Shown here: positions 10,407-20,328 of the stretch, one piece after another
Layout of the letters: each line of letters begins with the position of its first letter
How positions within the stretch are numbered: the stretch's first letter is position 1
Assembly (NCBI RefSeq): GCF_964059145.1
Contig: NZ_OZ060405.1
Span: forward strand, 310,001 to 374,000
From: Buchnera aphidicola (Protaphis terricola)
Lineage (GTDB): Bacteria > Pseudomonadota > Gammaproteobacteria > Enterobacterales > Enterobacteriaceae
Length of the DNA stretch: 64,000 nt
Direction of reading: 5' to 3'
The notes under the pieces: generated by a model
What the model was told of the DNA's origin: nothing
Databases searched by the model: none
The model's input: the letters and a program-made list of their open reading frames with translations, nothing else
Position numbers and translations under genes: made by a program

Positions 10407-11195
10407 ATGAATCTACGTGGTAAAAACAAAATATTCCAACAATGTATAATTGAGTTTTTAGGGACAGGATTAATAATATTTTTTAGTATAGGATGCTTAG
10501 TAACATCGAAATTAACAAATTTTCACATGAGTCAATATGAAATAGGCATGATTTGGGGTTTTTCAGTTGCTTTATCAATTTATTTTAGTATTTCAATATC
10601 TGGGGCTCATTTAAATCCTGCTATTACTATTTTTCTCTGGTTATTTGATAAATTTAATAAAAAAAAGGTCATACCATACATTATATCTCAAATATTTGGT
10701 GCTTTTTTTTTTACAATACTAATATATTATATGTATTATAATATACTAATATCTTTTGAACATAAATATAATATTATAAGAGGAACAAAAGAAAGTTTTC
10801 AACTTGCTTCAATTTTTTGTGTATATCCTCAAAAAAATTATATTTTTATAGATGATTTTATAAAAGAAGCTATTATTTCGATAATTTTTATAATTATTCT
10901 TATGAGAATTAATGATAAAAAAAATTTTTTTATTATTCAAAAAACAACTAGTCCATTTTTAATAGGGATGTTAGTTGCTATTATTAACATATCTTTAGGA
11001 TCTTTAAATAATGTAACTTTAAATCCTGCACATGATTTAGGTCCTAGAATATTTTTAAGCTTTATAGGGTGGGGTAAATTAGCCTTTACTGGTTTAAATA
11101 ATAGTACTTTCCCATATTTTTTAATACCTACTGTGACACCAATTTTAGGAATAAATTTAGGTGGTTGGATATATAAAAAATTTATAAAAAATTAA
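10407..11195 (+). CDS. glpF: Aquaglyceroporin (glycerol facilitator family) with altered selectivity filter
   Basis: MIP-family channel of six membrane helices and two half-helices. The ATG at 10407 is preferred over a TTG at 10398 because AGGT lies 10 bases upstream of the ATG. The protein has 262 residues (E. coli 281); the loss is in the C-terminal tail. Both NPA boxes are present, GAHLNPA at 67-72 and LNPAHD at 205-210. Aligned without gaps to E. coli GlpF from the second NPA box, the filter residues read W50 (W48 kept), N194 (for G191), V203 (for F200) and H209 (for the near-invariant R206). Glycerol selectivity cannot be assumed. No glpK or glpX neighbour is seen. Its stop overlaps the convergent tpiA stop by 4 bases. 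Confidence 0.93.
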   Translation: MNLRGKNKIFQQCIIEFLGTGLIIFFSIGCLVTSKLTNFHMSQYEIGMIWGFSVALSIYFSISISGAHLNPAITIFLWLFDKFNKKKVIPYIISQIFGAFFFTILIYYMYYNILISFEHKYNIIRGTKESFQLASIFCVYPQKNYIFIDDFIKEAIISIIFIIILMRINDKKNFFIIQKTTSPFLIGMLVAIINISLGSLNNVTLNPAHDLGPRIFLSFIGWGKLAFTGLNNSTFPYFLIPTVTPILGINLGGWIYKKFIKN

Positions 11196-11977
11196 ATATT
11201 ATTTTTTTTAAAAATATCAGAAGATATTTTAATAATTTTTAAAAAATCCTCATATATTAAAGAAGAATTTCCAACTAATAATCCATCAATATCAGGTTGT
11301 TCAAGCAAGTTTTTAGCATTTTTTATATTTACAGAGCCACCATATTGAATTGATAAATTTTTTATATTATTTATATCATTCTGATTTTTATAAATATAAT
11401 TTTTTATAAATTGATGTATTTTTTGTACATATATAGGATCAGCTGATATACCTGTTCCGATAGACCAAATAGGTTCGTATGCAATAATTGAATTTGAAAA
11501 CGCCTGTATTCCAAGATGTTTAATTATATGATTTAATTGATTTTTTAACGCTTCTTTAGTTTGATTCTTATTTTTTTCATCTTGACTTTCTCCTATACAT
11601 AATATTGGAATTAAATTAAATTTTTTAATTAAATCAAATTTCTTATTAATGATTTCATTAGTTTCATTATGAAAAAAACGTCTTTCAGAATGTCCAATAA
11701 TAACATATTTCACACCAATATCTTTTAACATTAAAATCGAAGTTTCACCAGTAAAAGATCCTTTTATATTGACATCTACATTTTGTGCTCCAAGAAATAT
11801 ATTTAAATTTTGTATATTATTATAAACTCTTTCTAAATATATTGTAGAAGGTGAAATAACAATTGTATTATATTTTAAATAAGGTAATACATGTAATTTA
11901 AAATTTATTAAAAAATTTGAAATAGTTTTAGTATTTCCGTTTAATTTCCAATTAGCTACAATAATTTTTTTTTTCAT
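11192..11977 (-). CDS. tpiA: Triosephosphate isomerase
   Basis: Interconverts dihydroxyacetone phosphate and glyceraldehyde 3-phosphate. A 261-residue TIM barrel with all catalytic elements: the Asn/Lys pair in NWKLNGN (residues 9-15), the electrophile His in IIGHSERR, the base Glu in AYEPIWSIGTG with the flexible loop 6, and the phosphate-binding GGSVN and GLLVGNSSL. It is transcribed toward glpF and shares the last 4 bases with it. The stop of ihfB lies about 100 bases upstream on the same strand, with a terminator between. Confidence 0.98.
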   Translation of the reverse strand: MKKKIIVANWKLNGNTKTISNFLINFKLHVLPYLKYNTIVISPSTIYLERVYNNIQNLNIFLGAQNVDVNIKGSFTGETSILMLKDIGVKYVIIGHSERRFFHNETNEIINKKFDLIKKFNLIPILCIGESQDEKNKNQTKEALKNQLNHIIKHLGIQAFSNSIIAYEPIWSIGTGISADPIYVQKIHQFIKNYIYKNQNDINNIKNLSIQYGGSVNIKNAKNLLEQPDIDGLLVGNSSLIYEDFLKIIKISSDIFKKNNI

Positions 11978-12020
11978 TTTTTTTAATATTCCATTTTAAT
12001 AATATTCAAAAAATAACATA

Positions 12021-12056
12021 GAAACTAAGTTTTTTAAAAAGAATCAACTTAGTTTC
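12021..12056 (-). terminator. ihfB/rpsA-side terminator
   Basis: Perfect 11-base arms at 12021-12031 and 12046-12056 (GAAACTAAGTT and its complement) with a 14-base loop. On the minus strand it follows the ihfB stop by 22 bases and is followed by TATGTTATTTTTT, a typical U-rich tail. Confidence 0.75.
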
Positions 12057-12078
12057 TAAAATAAAATGTTAAAAAATT

Positions 12079-12361
12079 TTATTTATATATATTAATGCGA
12101 ATTTTTAATTGTTTTCCTGGTTTAAAATAAGGTACATATTTTGCACTTAATTTAGTTTTTTCTCCAGTTTTAGGGTTACGAACTATACGAGATGATCTAT
12201 AATGTAAAGAAAAACTTCCAAATCCTCGAATTTCAACTCGTTCTCCATTAGCTAATGCAAAAGATATATATTCTAATATTTCTTTTATTGCATATTGTGT
12301 AATTTTATTTTTTATATGTATTTTTTTTTATTAATTTTTTAAATAATTCTGATTTTTTCAT
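12079..12361 (-). pseudogene. ihfB: Integration host factor beta subunit, frameshifted at an A9 tract
   Basis: DNA-bending HU/IHF-family protein. The start MKKSELFKKLI at 12361 matches E. coli IhfB, then an A9 tract (minus strand, bases 12329-12321) puts the frame into an early stop. Removing one A, or adding two, restores an uninterrupted reading to the stop at 12079. It contains the beta-arm hallmark [25 protein letters not shown] and YVPYFKPGK, and would give 93 residues (one A fewer) or 94 (two more, the E. coli length). The rest shows no decay, so the gene may be expressed through polymerase slippage, or the tract may be miscounted. Its position after cmk-rpsA is as in E. coli. Confidence 0.88.
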
Positions 12362-12441
12362 AAATCCTCTAATTTAAGAATATACTATTAAGAATATATT
12401 ATAATTTTACTTTAATAAAATTATATTTTATTTTTAAATAA

Positions 12442-14121
12442 TTATTCATTATTTTGAGCTGCTTTAAAAGCTTCTACCATGACATTTGAAAATATTTCAT
12501 CTTTTTGTTTTTGATTTAATTTATTTTTTGTATCTTTTTTATTATTTTTTATATCTAAAATATGAAAACTTAAATTAATATTTCTACTTTTTCTATCAAA
12601 ATTCAATATTTTTACTTCAATTTTTTTATTAATTTTAAATTTTTTGATAAATTCTTCATATTTAATAGAAGTAGAATCAGAAAATTTTATATTTCCATAA
12701 ATTCCTTCTGATAATTCAATTACAACTTGTTTATCATCAAAAGATATAATTTTTCCATTGATGATCATACCTTTTTTAACATTAGAAACATATGTATTAA
12801 ATGGATCTTCTTCTAATTGTTTAATACCTAAAGAAATACGCTCTCTTTCTGCATCAACTTGTAGAACAACAGCTGAAATTTCATCACCTTTTTTATAATT
12901 TTTAACAGCTTCCTCACCAGGAATTGACCAGGAAATATCAGATAAATGTACTAATCCATCAATACCTCCTTTTAAACCAATAAAAATACCAAAATCTGTA
13001 ATTGATTTAATTTTACCAACAACATGTACTCCTTTTTTATGTGTTTCTGAAAATTCTTTCCATGGATTAATTTTGCATTGTTTTAATCCAAGTGAAATTC
13101 GACGACGTTCCTCATCAATATCTAAAACAACAACATCTACTATATCATTTACAGCAACTACTTTAGATGGATGGATATTTTTATTTGTCCAATCCATTTC
13201 AGAAACATGTACTAGTCCTTCTACACCTGCTTCAATTTCTACAAAACAACCGTAATCTGTAAGATTTGTTACACGTCCATTTAATTTAATTCCTTCAGGA
13301 TATCGTTTTGAAATATCTATCCATGGATCTTCACCTAATTGTTTTAATCCTAAAGATACGCGTATTTTTTCTTTATCAAATTTTAAAATTTTAACACTAA
13401 TTTCGTCACCTATACTAACAATTTCACTAGGATGTTTAACTCTTTTCCATGCCATATCTGTAATATGAAGCAAACCATCAACACCACCTAAATCTACAAA
13501 AGCTCCATAATCTGTTAGATTTTTTACAATTCCTTTAATTTTAATACCTTCTTGTAAATTTTCGAGTAATTGATTTCTTTCAGCACTATTTTCAGATTCA
13601 ATAACAGCTCTTCTAGATACTACTACATTATTTCTTTTTTGATCTAATTTTATTACTTTGAACTCTAATTCTTTTCCTTCAAGATGTATTGTATCTCGAA
13701 CAGGTCGAACATCAACTAGCGATCCTGGTAAAAATGCACGTATATCATTTAATTCAACAGTAAAACCACCTTTTACTTTACCATTAATAACACCCATAAC
13801 TATTTTTGATTGTTCATGCGCTTGTTCTAAAACAAGCCATGATTCATGTCTTTTTGCTTTTTCACGAGATAAAAGTGTTTCTCCAAAACCATCTTCAATA
13901 GCATCCAAAGCTACATCAACATAATCCCCTACTTTAACATCAAGTACACCTTGAGAATTTTTAAATTGTTCTAGTGGAATAGAAGATTCAGATTTAAGAC
14001 CAGCATCAACTAAAATAGTATCTTTTTCTATAGATATAATAACTCCACGAATAATAGAACCAGGGCGTGTTTTAATTTCTTTTAGTGATTCTTCAAATAA
14101 TTGAGCAAAAGATTCATTCAT
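12442..14121 (-). CDS. rpsA: 30S ribosomal protein S1
   Basis: Binds mRNA and delivers it to the 30S subunit. It has 559 residues (E. coli 557) starting [16 protein letters not shown]. Six S1 RNA-binding repeats are visible; repeats 3-6 carry the signature [20 protein letters not shown], or close variants such as [21 protein letters not shown] (about residue 277 onward) and [20 protein letters not shown]. The first two repeats, which dock on the ribosome, are also intact. The gene is richer in G and C than its neighbours, as expected for strong expression, and is one of the better conserved genes here. It lies between cmk and ihfB. Confidence 0.98.
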   Translation of the reverse strand: MNESFAQLFEESLKEIKTRPGSIIRGVIISIEKDTILVDAGLKSESSIPLEQFKNSQGVLDVKVGDYVDVALDAIEDGFGETLLSREKAKRHESWLVLEQAHEQSKIVMGVINGKVKGGFTVELNDIRAFLPGSLVDVRPVRDTIHLEGKELEFKVIKLDQKRNNVVVSRRAVIESENSAERNQLLENLQEGIKIKGIVKNLTDYGAFVDLGGVDGLLHITDMAWKRVKHPSEIVSIGDEISVKILKFDKEKIRVSLGLKQLGEDPWIDISKRYPEGIKLNGRVTNLTDYGCFVEIEAGVEGLVHVSEMDWTNKNIHPSKVVAVNDIVDVVVLDIDEERRRISLGLKQCKINPWKEFSETHKKGVHVVGKIKSITDFGIFIGLKGGIDGLVHLSDISWSIPGEEAVKNYKKGDEISAVVLQVDAERERISLGIKQLEEDPFNTYVSNVKKGMIINGKIISFDDKQVVIELSEGIYGNIKFSDSTSIKYEEFIKKFKINKKIEVKILNFDRKSRNINLSFHILDIKNNKKDTKNKLNQKQKDEIFSNVMVEAFKAAQNNE

Positions 14122-14241
14122 ATTAATAATATAAAAAAATTTTCATTAATGTTCATTTTTCACTTCATGTTAAAATGAGCTTATTGTATATGTTTTATAA
14201 TTATCCATATTATAAAGTTTATTTTTTAGATATCTTATCAA

Positions 14242-14910
14242 TTATATAATTATTTTTTTTTTAATTTCTTTCATTAAACATTTAATGATATCAGAAAGTG
14301 TCATATTCGTAGAATCTAGTATTATAGCATCTTTTGATGGGTATAAAGGAGAAATTGTTCGGTTTTGGTCGCGTTGATCTCGAATTTTTAATTGTTCTAA
14401 TAATTCTATATAATTAATAGATATCCCTATTTTTTTAAATTGTTTTATTCTTCTAAAAACACGAGTTTTTAAATCAGCATTTAAAAAAAACTTTATAATA
14501 GCATCAGGAAATACTACTGTCCCCATATCTCTTCCTTCTGCTATCAAGCCAGGAAATTTACGAAAACATCTTTGTTTATTTAGTAATATTTTTCTAATTT
14601 TAGTAAAAGTTGCTAATTTAGAAGCTGTTTCTCCAACTTTTTGAAGATAAATTGTTTGAGATATTAAACTTTTTTTTTGCATATTAATTTTAAAAAAAGA
14701 ACAATCTAAATTATTTAAAACAGAAACTATATTTTTCTCAATAATAGGAATATTATTTTTTAGTATTATTGATGCTAACAATCTATATATCATCCCAGAT
14801 TCTAAAATAGACCAATTTAATTTATTAGCTATTATACCACATAATGTACTTTTTCCAACGCCACTAGGTCCATCAATTGTAATTACAGGAATATTATTAT
14901 ATTTTTTCAT
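14242..14910 (-). CDS. cmk: Cytidylate kinase
   Basis: Phosphorylates CMP and dCMP. The 222 residues are close to E. coli (227). The P-loop is GPSGVGKST (residues about 14-22; E. coli GAGKGT). LESGMIYRLLA and the substrate-site AEGRDMGTVVFPDA are conserved, as is KIRDQRDQNRTISPLYPSKDA near residue 180, which holds the lid and CMP contacts. It is upstream of rpsA with a 120-base spacer, where the rpsA promoter would lie. Confidence 0.97.
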   Translation of the reverse strand: MKKYNNIPVITIDGPSGVGKSTLCGIIANKLNWSILESGMIYRLLASIILKNNIPIIEKNIVSVLNNLDCSFFKINMQKKSLISQTIYLQKVGETASKLATFTKIRKILLNKQRCFRKFPGLIAEGRDMGTVVFPDAIIKFFLNADLKTRVFRRIKQFKKIGISINYIELLEQLKIRDQRDQNRTISPLYPSKDAIILDSTNMTLSDIIKCLMKEIKKKIII

Positions 14911-14980
14911 ATATAAAATTACTTAGATAAAAATATATGATTTATTAAAAATTCTTACATAAATGTTTAATTATATTTAA

Positions 14981-16264
14981 TTAAAACTTACAAATATGTA
15001 AAAAATCTTTGAAATACTCTGGATAAGTTTTAACTACGCAATTAGGATTAGATATTTCTACGCCAACACTAGATAAACATAATAATGAAAAACACATAGC
15101 AATACGATGATCATTATATGTATTAATTTGTGCAAATTTTATAAATTTAGGAGGTGTAATAGAGATAAAATCTGTGCCTGTTTTAATATTTGCTCCAACT
15201 TTTTTTAATTCATTTGACATAGCAGATAATCGATCTGTTTCTTTAACTCTCCAATTATATATATTTCTAATAGTTGTTGTACCTTTTGCAAATAAAGCTA
15301 AAACTGCAATAGTCATTGCTGCATCTGGAATATCATTCATATCTAAATCTATTGCATTTAATTCACCTTTCCGAGATATAATAAAATCATCACCCCATTG
15401 AATAATAACTCCCATTTTTTCAAGAATATTAGCAAATTTAACATCACCTTGAATACTTTTTTTATCGATTCCTATAACTTTTACTGATTCACCTTTAATT
15501 GCAGGAGCTGCTAAAAAATAAGATGCTGAAGATGCATCTCCTTCAATTGAATACTTACCTGGTGTTTTATATTTTTGATTACTTTTAATATAAAAAATTG
15601 AATAAGAATCATGTGTAATCTCAATCCCAAAATTTTTCATTAAATTTAATGTAATATCTATATAAGGTTTAGAAACTAAATTTCCTTTTATTAATATAGT
15701 TGTATCTTTTGAAGATAATGGAGAAATTATTAATAAAGATGTTAAAAATTGACTAGAAATACTACCATTTAATATAATAACTCCTCCTTTAAAACCACCT
15801 TTAGTACAAATTGGAGGGTATCCTGAATTGTTTTTATATTGAATTATTGCACCTCCTTGTCGTAATGCATCAACAAGATCTTTAATAGGTCTTTCATTCA
15901 TTCTATTATTTCCAGTTAATATTACTTCATTTTTATATAATGAAAAAATAGAAAGAAGTGGTCTAATAGCTGTTCCTGCATTTCCTAAAAATAATGAAAT
16001 AGGATTTTTAACTTTAAAAGATTGAATATTTCCTTTAATACAACATACTTTGTTATTATTTGATAAAGAATAATAAATTCCAATTTTTTTTAAAGCATGC
16101 AACATATATTGAGTATCTTCACTATCTAATAAATTATTTATATAAGTTGTACCACAGCTAATTGATGCTAATAATAATACTCTATTTGAAATACTTTTAG
16201 AACCAGGTAAAAAAATAGTACCATTTACATAAGATACAGGATTTAATTTTAAAATTTTTTGCAT
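14981..16264 (-). CDS. aroA: 3-phosphoshikimate 1-carboxyvinyltransferase (EPSP synthase)
   Basis: Sixth shikimate-pathway step, needed to make aromatic amino acids, a known nutritional output of aphid symbionts. It has 427 residues, as in E. coli. Signatures: [15 protein letters not shown] near residue 21 with the active-site Lys, [13 protein letters not shown] with the PEP-binding loop, [19 protein letters not shown], and the C-terminal [11 protein letters not shown] with the catalytic Asp, followed by [15 protein letters not shown]. It is 29 bases downstream of serC, the classic serC-aroA pair. Confidence 0.98.
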   Translation of the reverse strand: MQKILKLNPVSYVNGTIFLPGSKSISNRVLLLASISCGTTYINNLLDSEDTQYMLHALKKIGIYYSLSNNNKVCCIKGNIQSFKVKNPISLFLGNAGTAIRPLLSIFSLYKNEVILTGNNRMNERPIKDLVDALRQGGAIIQYKNNSGYPPICTKGGFKGGVIILNGSISSQFLTSLLIISPLSSKDTTILIKGNLVSKPYIDITLNLMKNFGIEITHDSYSIFYIKSNQKYKTPGKYSIEGDASSASYFLAAPAIKGESVKVIGIDKKSIQGDVKFANILEKMGVIIQWGDDFIISRKGELNAIDLDMNDIPDAAMTIAVLALFAKGTTTIRNIYNWRVKETDRLSAMSNELKKVGANIKTGTDFISITPPKFIKFAQINTYNDHRIAMCFSLLCLSSVGVEISNPNCVVKTYPEYFKDFLHICKF

Positions 16265-16293
16265 TATATACTCTTTATTTTTTTAAAAATATT

Positions 16294-17379
16294 TTATCCA
16301 TATTTTTTTTCGAAGAATAACATAAATTTAACTAATTTTTTAACTCCATCTAAAGGCATTGCATTATATATTGAAGCTCGCATTCCACCTACTTTAGAAT
16401 GTCCTTTTAAAGCATACAGACCAAAATTTTTAGCTTCTTTTAAAAATTTTGTATTTAGTTTTGGATCAAATAAATCAAATACAACATTCATTTTAGATCT
16501 ATTAGATTGATCTATATTATTAATGTAAAACATACTATTATCTATAGTTTTATATAGTAAATCTGATTTTTTTTTATTTAATTCTTCAATTTTTTTTATT
16601 CCACCTTTTTTTTTAATCCATTTAAATACTAAACCTGATAAATACCATGCAAAAGTAGGTGGAGTATTAAACATAGAATTATATTTAGAAATAATATTAT
16701 AATCTAGAATAGATGGACATATTTTTAATGTATTTTTTAGTAAATCTTTTCTAATAATAATAATTGTAATTCCTGCAGGTCCAATATTTTTTTGAGCACC
16801 AGCATAAATAAGTCCATATTTATTAATATTAATTGAACGAGATAAAATAAATGATGAAAAATCACCGACAATAATTTTATTATCAAAAAATGGTTCTTCA
16901 TAGATTGATAATCCATCTATTGTTTCATTAGGGCAATAATGGATATAATCAGAAATATCGCTGATATCCCATTTTTTATATTTTAAAAGGGATATTTTAT
17001 TATTTTTTATTTTTTTTATTAATATATTTCTAGAAAAACAATATTTTTTAGATTCTATAAATGCAGAATGAGACCAATAACCACTATTTATATAATCAGC
17101 TTTTGAATATTTTCCTAATAAATTCATTGGAATTGCTGAAAATTGGCCTCTAGCTCCGCCTTGACAAAATAATATTTTATAATTATTAGAAATATTTAAT
17201 AAATATCTTAAATTTTGTTCTGCTTCTATAGCAACTGTATTAAATTCTTTAGTTCGATGACTGATTTCCATAACAGAGCATCCTAAATTTTTCCAATTTA
17301 TTAATTCTTTCTGTGCTTGATAAATAACATCTTTAGGAATTGTAGCTGGTCCAGCGCTAAAATTATAAATTAAACTCAT
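16294..17379 (-). CDS. serC: Phosphoserine aminotransferase
   Basis: PLP enzyme giving phosphoserine, and also the aminotransferase for pyridoxal phosphate synthesis. It has 361 residues (E. coli 362). It starts MSLIYNFSAGPATIP; the cofactor pocket shows GGARGQFSAIPMN; the Schiff-base lysine is in YAGAQKNIGPAG (about K198); and GGMRASIYNAMPLDGVKKL closes the protein. It precedes aroA by 29 bases and follows serS by 26, so serS-serC-aroA may form one transcript. Confidence 0.98.
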   Translation of the reverse strand: MSLIYNFSAGPATIPKDVIYQAQKELINWKNLGCSVMEISHRTKEFNTVAIEAEQNLRYLLNISNNYKILFCQGGARGQFSAIPMNLLGKYSKADYINSGYWSHSAFIESKKYCFSRNILIKKIKNNKISLLKYKKWDISDISDYIHYCPNETIDGLSIYEEPFFDNKIIVGDFSSFILSRSININKYGLIYAGAQKNIGPAGITIIIIRKDLLKNTLKICPSILDYNIISKYNSMFNTPPTFAWYLSGLVFKWIKKKGGIKKIEELNKKKSDLLYKTIDNSMFYINNIDQSNRSKMNVVFDLFDPKLNTKFLKEAKNFGLYALKGHSKVGGMRASIYNAMPLDGVKKLVKFMLFFEKKYG

Positions 17380-17405
17380 TATTTTTTACCAATAATTGTT
17401 AATAA

Positions 17406-18689
17406 CTAACTTAAAAAATTCATACCTTTCATATATTTATTTTTTAATATACTTGGAATTTTAACTCTACCATCTTTTTGTTGATAATTTTCTAATATTG
17501 CTGCTAATGTTCTACCAATTGCCAAACCTGAACCATTTAATGTATGTACAAAATTTTTACTTTTTTTATATTTATTTTGATATCGTGTTTTCATTCTACG
17601 TGCTTGAAAATCACCCATATTAGAACAAGAAGATACTTCTCGATATTGATTTTGTGAAGGAAACCATACTTCTAAATCATATGTTTTAACAGCAGAAAAA
17701 CTCATTTCTCCACCACATAATAAAACTTTTCGATATGGTAGTTCTAACAATTGTAAAACTTTTTCTGCATGATTAGTAAGTTTTTCTAATATTTTCATAG
17801 ATAATTCTGGTTGAACAATTTGTATAAGTTCTACTTTATCAAATTGATGCAACCGAATTAAACCTTGACTATCACGTCCATAAGAAGAGGCTTCTGATCT
17901 AAAACATGGTGTATGAGCAGTAAGTTTAATAGGAAGATAGTTATCATCTAATATTTGATTTCTAAATAAATTAGTTAAAGGAACTTCTGAAGTTGGTATT
18001 AATATATATTTTTTTTTATTAATATTATTTACATAAAATAAATCATCATTAAATTTAGGTAGTTGACCTGTACCATATAAACTATCTTGATTTACTAAAT
18101 AAGGTACATATGTTTCGACATAACCATGTTCATTAGTATGAAGATCTAACATAAATTGACCTAAAGCGCGATGTAAAAGTGCAATATTTCCTTTTAAAAC
18201 AACAAATTTTGAACTTGATATTTTTGCTGCAGACTTCCAATCTATTTGATTTAATTGATTACCTAATTCTATATGATTTAAAATTTTGAAATTATATATT
18301 TTTTTTGTACCCCAATATTTAATTTCTTTATTATTATTTGAACCTATTCCCTCTGGAACATCTGATGATGGTATATTTGGTATAGACATAGAAATATTAT
18401 AAATTTTTTCTTTTATAATATTTAATTCATTTTTTAAAATATTTAGTTTTTGATTAGATTTAATAATTTTATTTTTTAAATGCTCATCATTTTTTTTTAA
18501 CAATTTTGATTTTCTAAATAAATCTGATAATAATTTATGATTATGTTGTAAATTTTCAGTTTTTATCTGTAATTTTTTTCTTTTATTTTCAATTTCAGAT
18601 ATTAATGAAATATTTAGTTTAAATTGTTTTTTTAACAATTTTTTTGCAACTTCGGATAGTTCTTTACGTAATAAATAAGGATTTAACAT
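17406..18689 (-). CDS. serS: Seryl-tRNA synthetase
   Basis: Class II synthetase charging tRNA-Ser. It has 427 residues (E. coli 430). A lysine-rich N-terminal coiled-coil arm (about residues 27-100) contacts the long variable arm of tRNA-Ser. The catalytic core has motif 2 FRSEASSYGRDSQGLIRLHQF and motif 3 GSGLAIGRTLAAILENYQ. The tRNA-Ser(UGA) substrate is encoded at 34316-34400. The 164-base divergent spacer to trxB should hold promoters for both genes. Confidence 0.98.
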   Translation of the reverse strand: MLNPYLLRKELSEVAKKLLKKQFKLNISLISEIENKRKKLQIKTENLQHNHKLLSDLFRKSKLLKKNDEHLKNKIIKSNQKLNILKNELNIIKEKIYNISMSIPNIPSSDVPEGIGSNNNKEIKYWGTKKIYNFKILNHIELGNQLNQIDWKSAAKISSSKFVVLKGNIALLHRALGQFMLDLHTNEHGYVETYVPYLVNQDSLYGTGQLPKFNDDLFYVNNINKKKYILIPTSEVPLTNLFRNQILDDNYLPIKLTAHTPCFRSEASSYGRDSQGLIRLHQFDKVELIQIVQPELSMKILEKLTNHAEKVLQLLELPYRKVLLCGGEMSFSAVKTYDLEVWFPSQNQYREVSSCSNMGDFQARRMKTRYQNKYKKSKNFVHTLNGSGLAIGRTLAAILENYQQKDGRVKIPSILKNKYMKGMNFLS

Positions 18690-18853
18690 AATTTTAATTT
18701 CTTTTTATAAAATAAAAAATTTTTTTATTATAAAATAGTTATATTAATGTAATTATTAAAATATTAAATTACTTAAAAAATATTATTTTTTAAATATATT
18801 TTAGAATATTAAATATTAAACTTTAAATATTAAAAAAGTACAAGGAAAATAGC

Positions 18854-19807
18854 ATGAAAAAACATAGTAAAATAATTATTATAGGATCTGGACCAGCAGG
18901 ATATACATCAGCTATTTATACTGCACGAGCAAATTTATCTCCTATTTTAATCACTGGATATAATAAAGGTGGGCAATTAATGAATACTAATGAAATTGAA
19001 AATTGGCCTGGAGATATAAATCAAATAACTGGTCCAAATTTAATGGATAGAATGTATAAGCATGCAATAAAATATAAAACAGAAATTATATTCGATACAA
19101 TTATTTCTGTAAATTTTAATAAAAAACCATTTTTTTTATTAGGTGAAAAATATGAGTATACAGCTGATGCAGTGATTATTGCTACTGGTTCATCTCCTCG
19201 TTATTTAGGAATAAATTCAGAAGAAAAATTTAAAGGAAAAGGTGTTTCTACTTGTGCTATATGCGATGGTTTTTTTTATAAAAATAAAGAAGTAGCAGTT
19301 GTAGGAGGAGGAAATACAGCTATAGAAGAAACATTATATTTATCAAATTTTGTAAATAAAGTACATTTAATACATCGTAAAAATAATTTTAAAGCAGAAA
19401 AAATATTAATTAATCGATTATTTAAACTAGTAAAAACAAAAAAAGTCATTTTATATTTAAATTATATTATTCAAGAAATAATAGGAGATAAATTCGGAAT
19501 TACACATTTAATTATAAATAGTGTTAATTCAATTGAAAAAAAACAAAAAAAAATTATTACATCTGGATTATTTGTTGCTATCGGTCATATTCCAAATACA
19601 AATATATTTATTAACAAATTAGAAATGGAAAATGGATATATTAAAATTAAAAAAGAAAAACATGGAAATTATACTCAAACAAGTATTCCAGGTGTATTTG
19701 CTGCAGGTGATGTTACAGATCATATTTATAGACAAGCAATTACATCTTCATCTAGTGGTTGTATGGCAGCAATAGATAGTGAACGTTATTTAAATTCATT
19801 AAATTAA
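18854..19807 (+). CDS. trxB: Thioredoxin reductase
   Basis: NADPH-dependent flavoenzyme that reduces thioredoxin. It has 317 residues (E. coli 321). FAD-binding [18 protein letters not shown] is at the N-terminus, the redox disulphide is in CAICDGFF (about residues 136-143), the NADPH fold starts [11 protein letters not shown], and the second FAD contact is [20 protein letters not shown]. The start is preceded by AAGGAAA. No truncation. Confidence 0.98.
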   Translation: MKKHSKIIIIGSGPAGYTSAIYTARANLSPILITGYNKGGQLMNTNEIENWPGDINQITGPNLMDRMYKHAIKYKTEIIFDTIISVNFNKKPFFLLGEKYEYTADAVIIATGSSPRYLGINSEEKFKGKGVSTCAICDGFFYKNKEVAVVGGGNTAIEETLYLSNFVNKVHLIHRKNNFKAEKILINRLFKLVKTKKVILYLNYIIQEIIGDKFGITHLIINSVNSIEKKQKKIITSGLFVAIGHIPNTNIFINKLEMENGYIKIKKEKHGNYTQTSIPGVFAAGDVTDHIYRQAITSSSSGCMAAIDSERYLNSLN

Positions 19808-19838
19808 ATAATTTAATGAATTTACTCCTGTTAAAAAC

Positions 19839-19861
19839 ATACTAGTCAAACTGACTAGTAT
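19839..19861. repeat. Perfect hairpin between trxB and infA
   Basis: Ten-base arms ATACTAGTCA and TGACTAGTAT with a 3-base loop (AAC). It lies 31 bases after trxB and 41 bases before infA. There is no T tract downstream on the plus strand; a T run lies on the minus-strand side (GTTTTTAAC). It could be a trxB 3'-end structure or a leader hairpin of infA. Confidence 0.5.
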
Positions 19862-19902
19862 CAGATATAATTAGTTAATAAAAAACTATTTTAGAGAATA
19901 AA

Positions 19903-20121
19903 ATGCCTAAAGAAGATAATATAGAAATGCAAGGAGTTGTAATTGATACGTTGCCTAATACCATGTTTCGTGTAGAATTAGAAAATAAACATATTGTTAC
20001 AGCTCATATATCAGGTAAAATGAGAAAAAATTATATTCGAATACTTACAGGAGATAGAGTAACTATTGAATTAACACCTTATGATTTAACGAAAGGAAGA
20101 ATTATTTTTAGAAGTCGTTAA
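19903..20121 (+). CDS. infA: Translation initiation factor IF-1
   Basis: Small S1-like OB-fold protein that occupies the A site of the 30S subunit during initiation. The 72 residues (E. coli 72) begin [20 protein letters not shown] and continue with [20 protein letters not shown] and the C-terminal GRIIFRSR; conservation is nearly complete except for AT-biased swaps. The start has GAGA upstream. Confidence 0.98.
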   Translation: MPKEDNIEMQGVVIDTLPNTMFRVELENKHIVTAHISGKMRKNYIRILTGDRVTIELTPYDLTKGRIIFRSR

Positions 20122-20181
20122 TTTTTATATAGTTAATTTTAAAAATATTTTATTCATTTTTAAATTAAAAAATTTTAAAAA

Positions 20182-20212
20182 TTATATATTATCAAATATT
20201 CATAATATATAA
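20182..20212 (+). terminator. Possible infA terminator, A/T-only stem
   Basis: Eleven-base arms at 20182-20192 and 20202-20212 with a 9-base loop, 60 bases after infA. The stem contains no G or C, so in this sequence it could be chance. Confidence 0.25.
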
Positions 20213-20328
20213 AAATTTCTAATTTAATTTTTTAAGTTATTTTTCTTAAGAAATCTATTTTTTAAAAATGAAAATATTACATTATTTTAATTAAGAATTA
20301 TCAAAAAAATTGATTTCACAGAGAATTT

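Noticed and set aside
13073-13924. Open frames of 60 and 88 codons on the plus strand opposite rpsA
   Set aside because: They are antisense shadows of the strongly conserved rpsA gene; codon bias of the real gene on the minus strand leaves few stops opposite. No ribosome-binding site or family resemblance.
16259-16510. 83-codon plus-strand frame opposite the end of serC
   Set aside because: Antisense to the intact serC C-terminus; no independent support.
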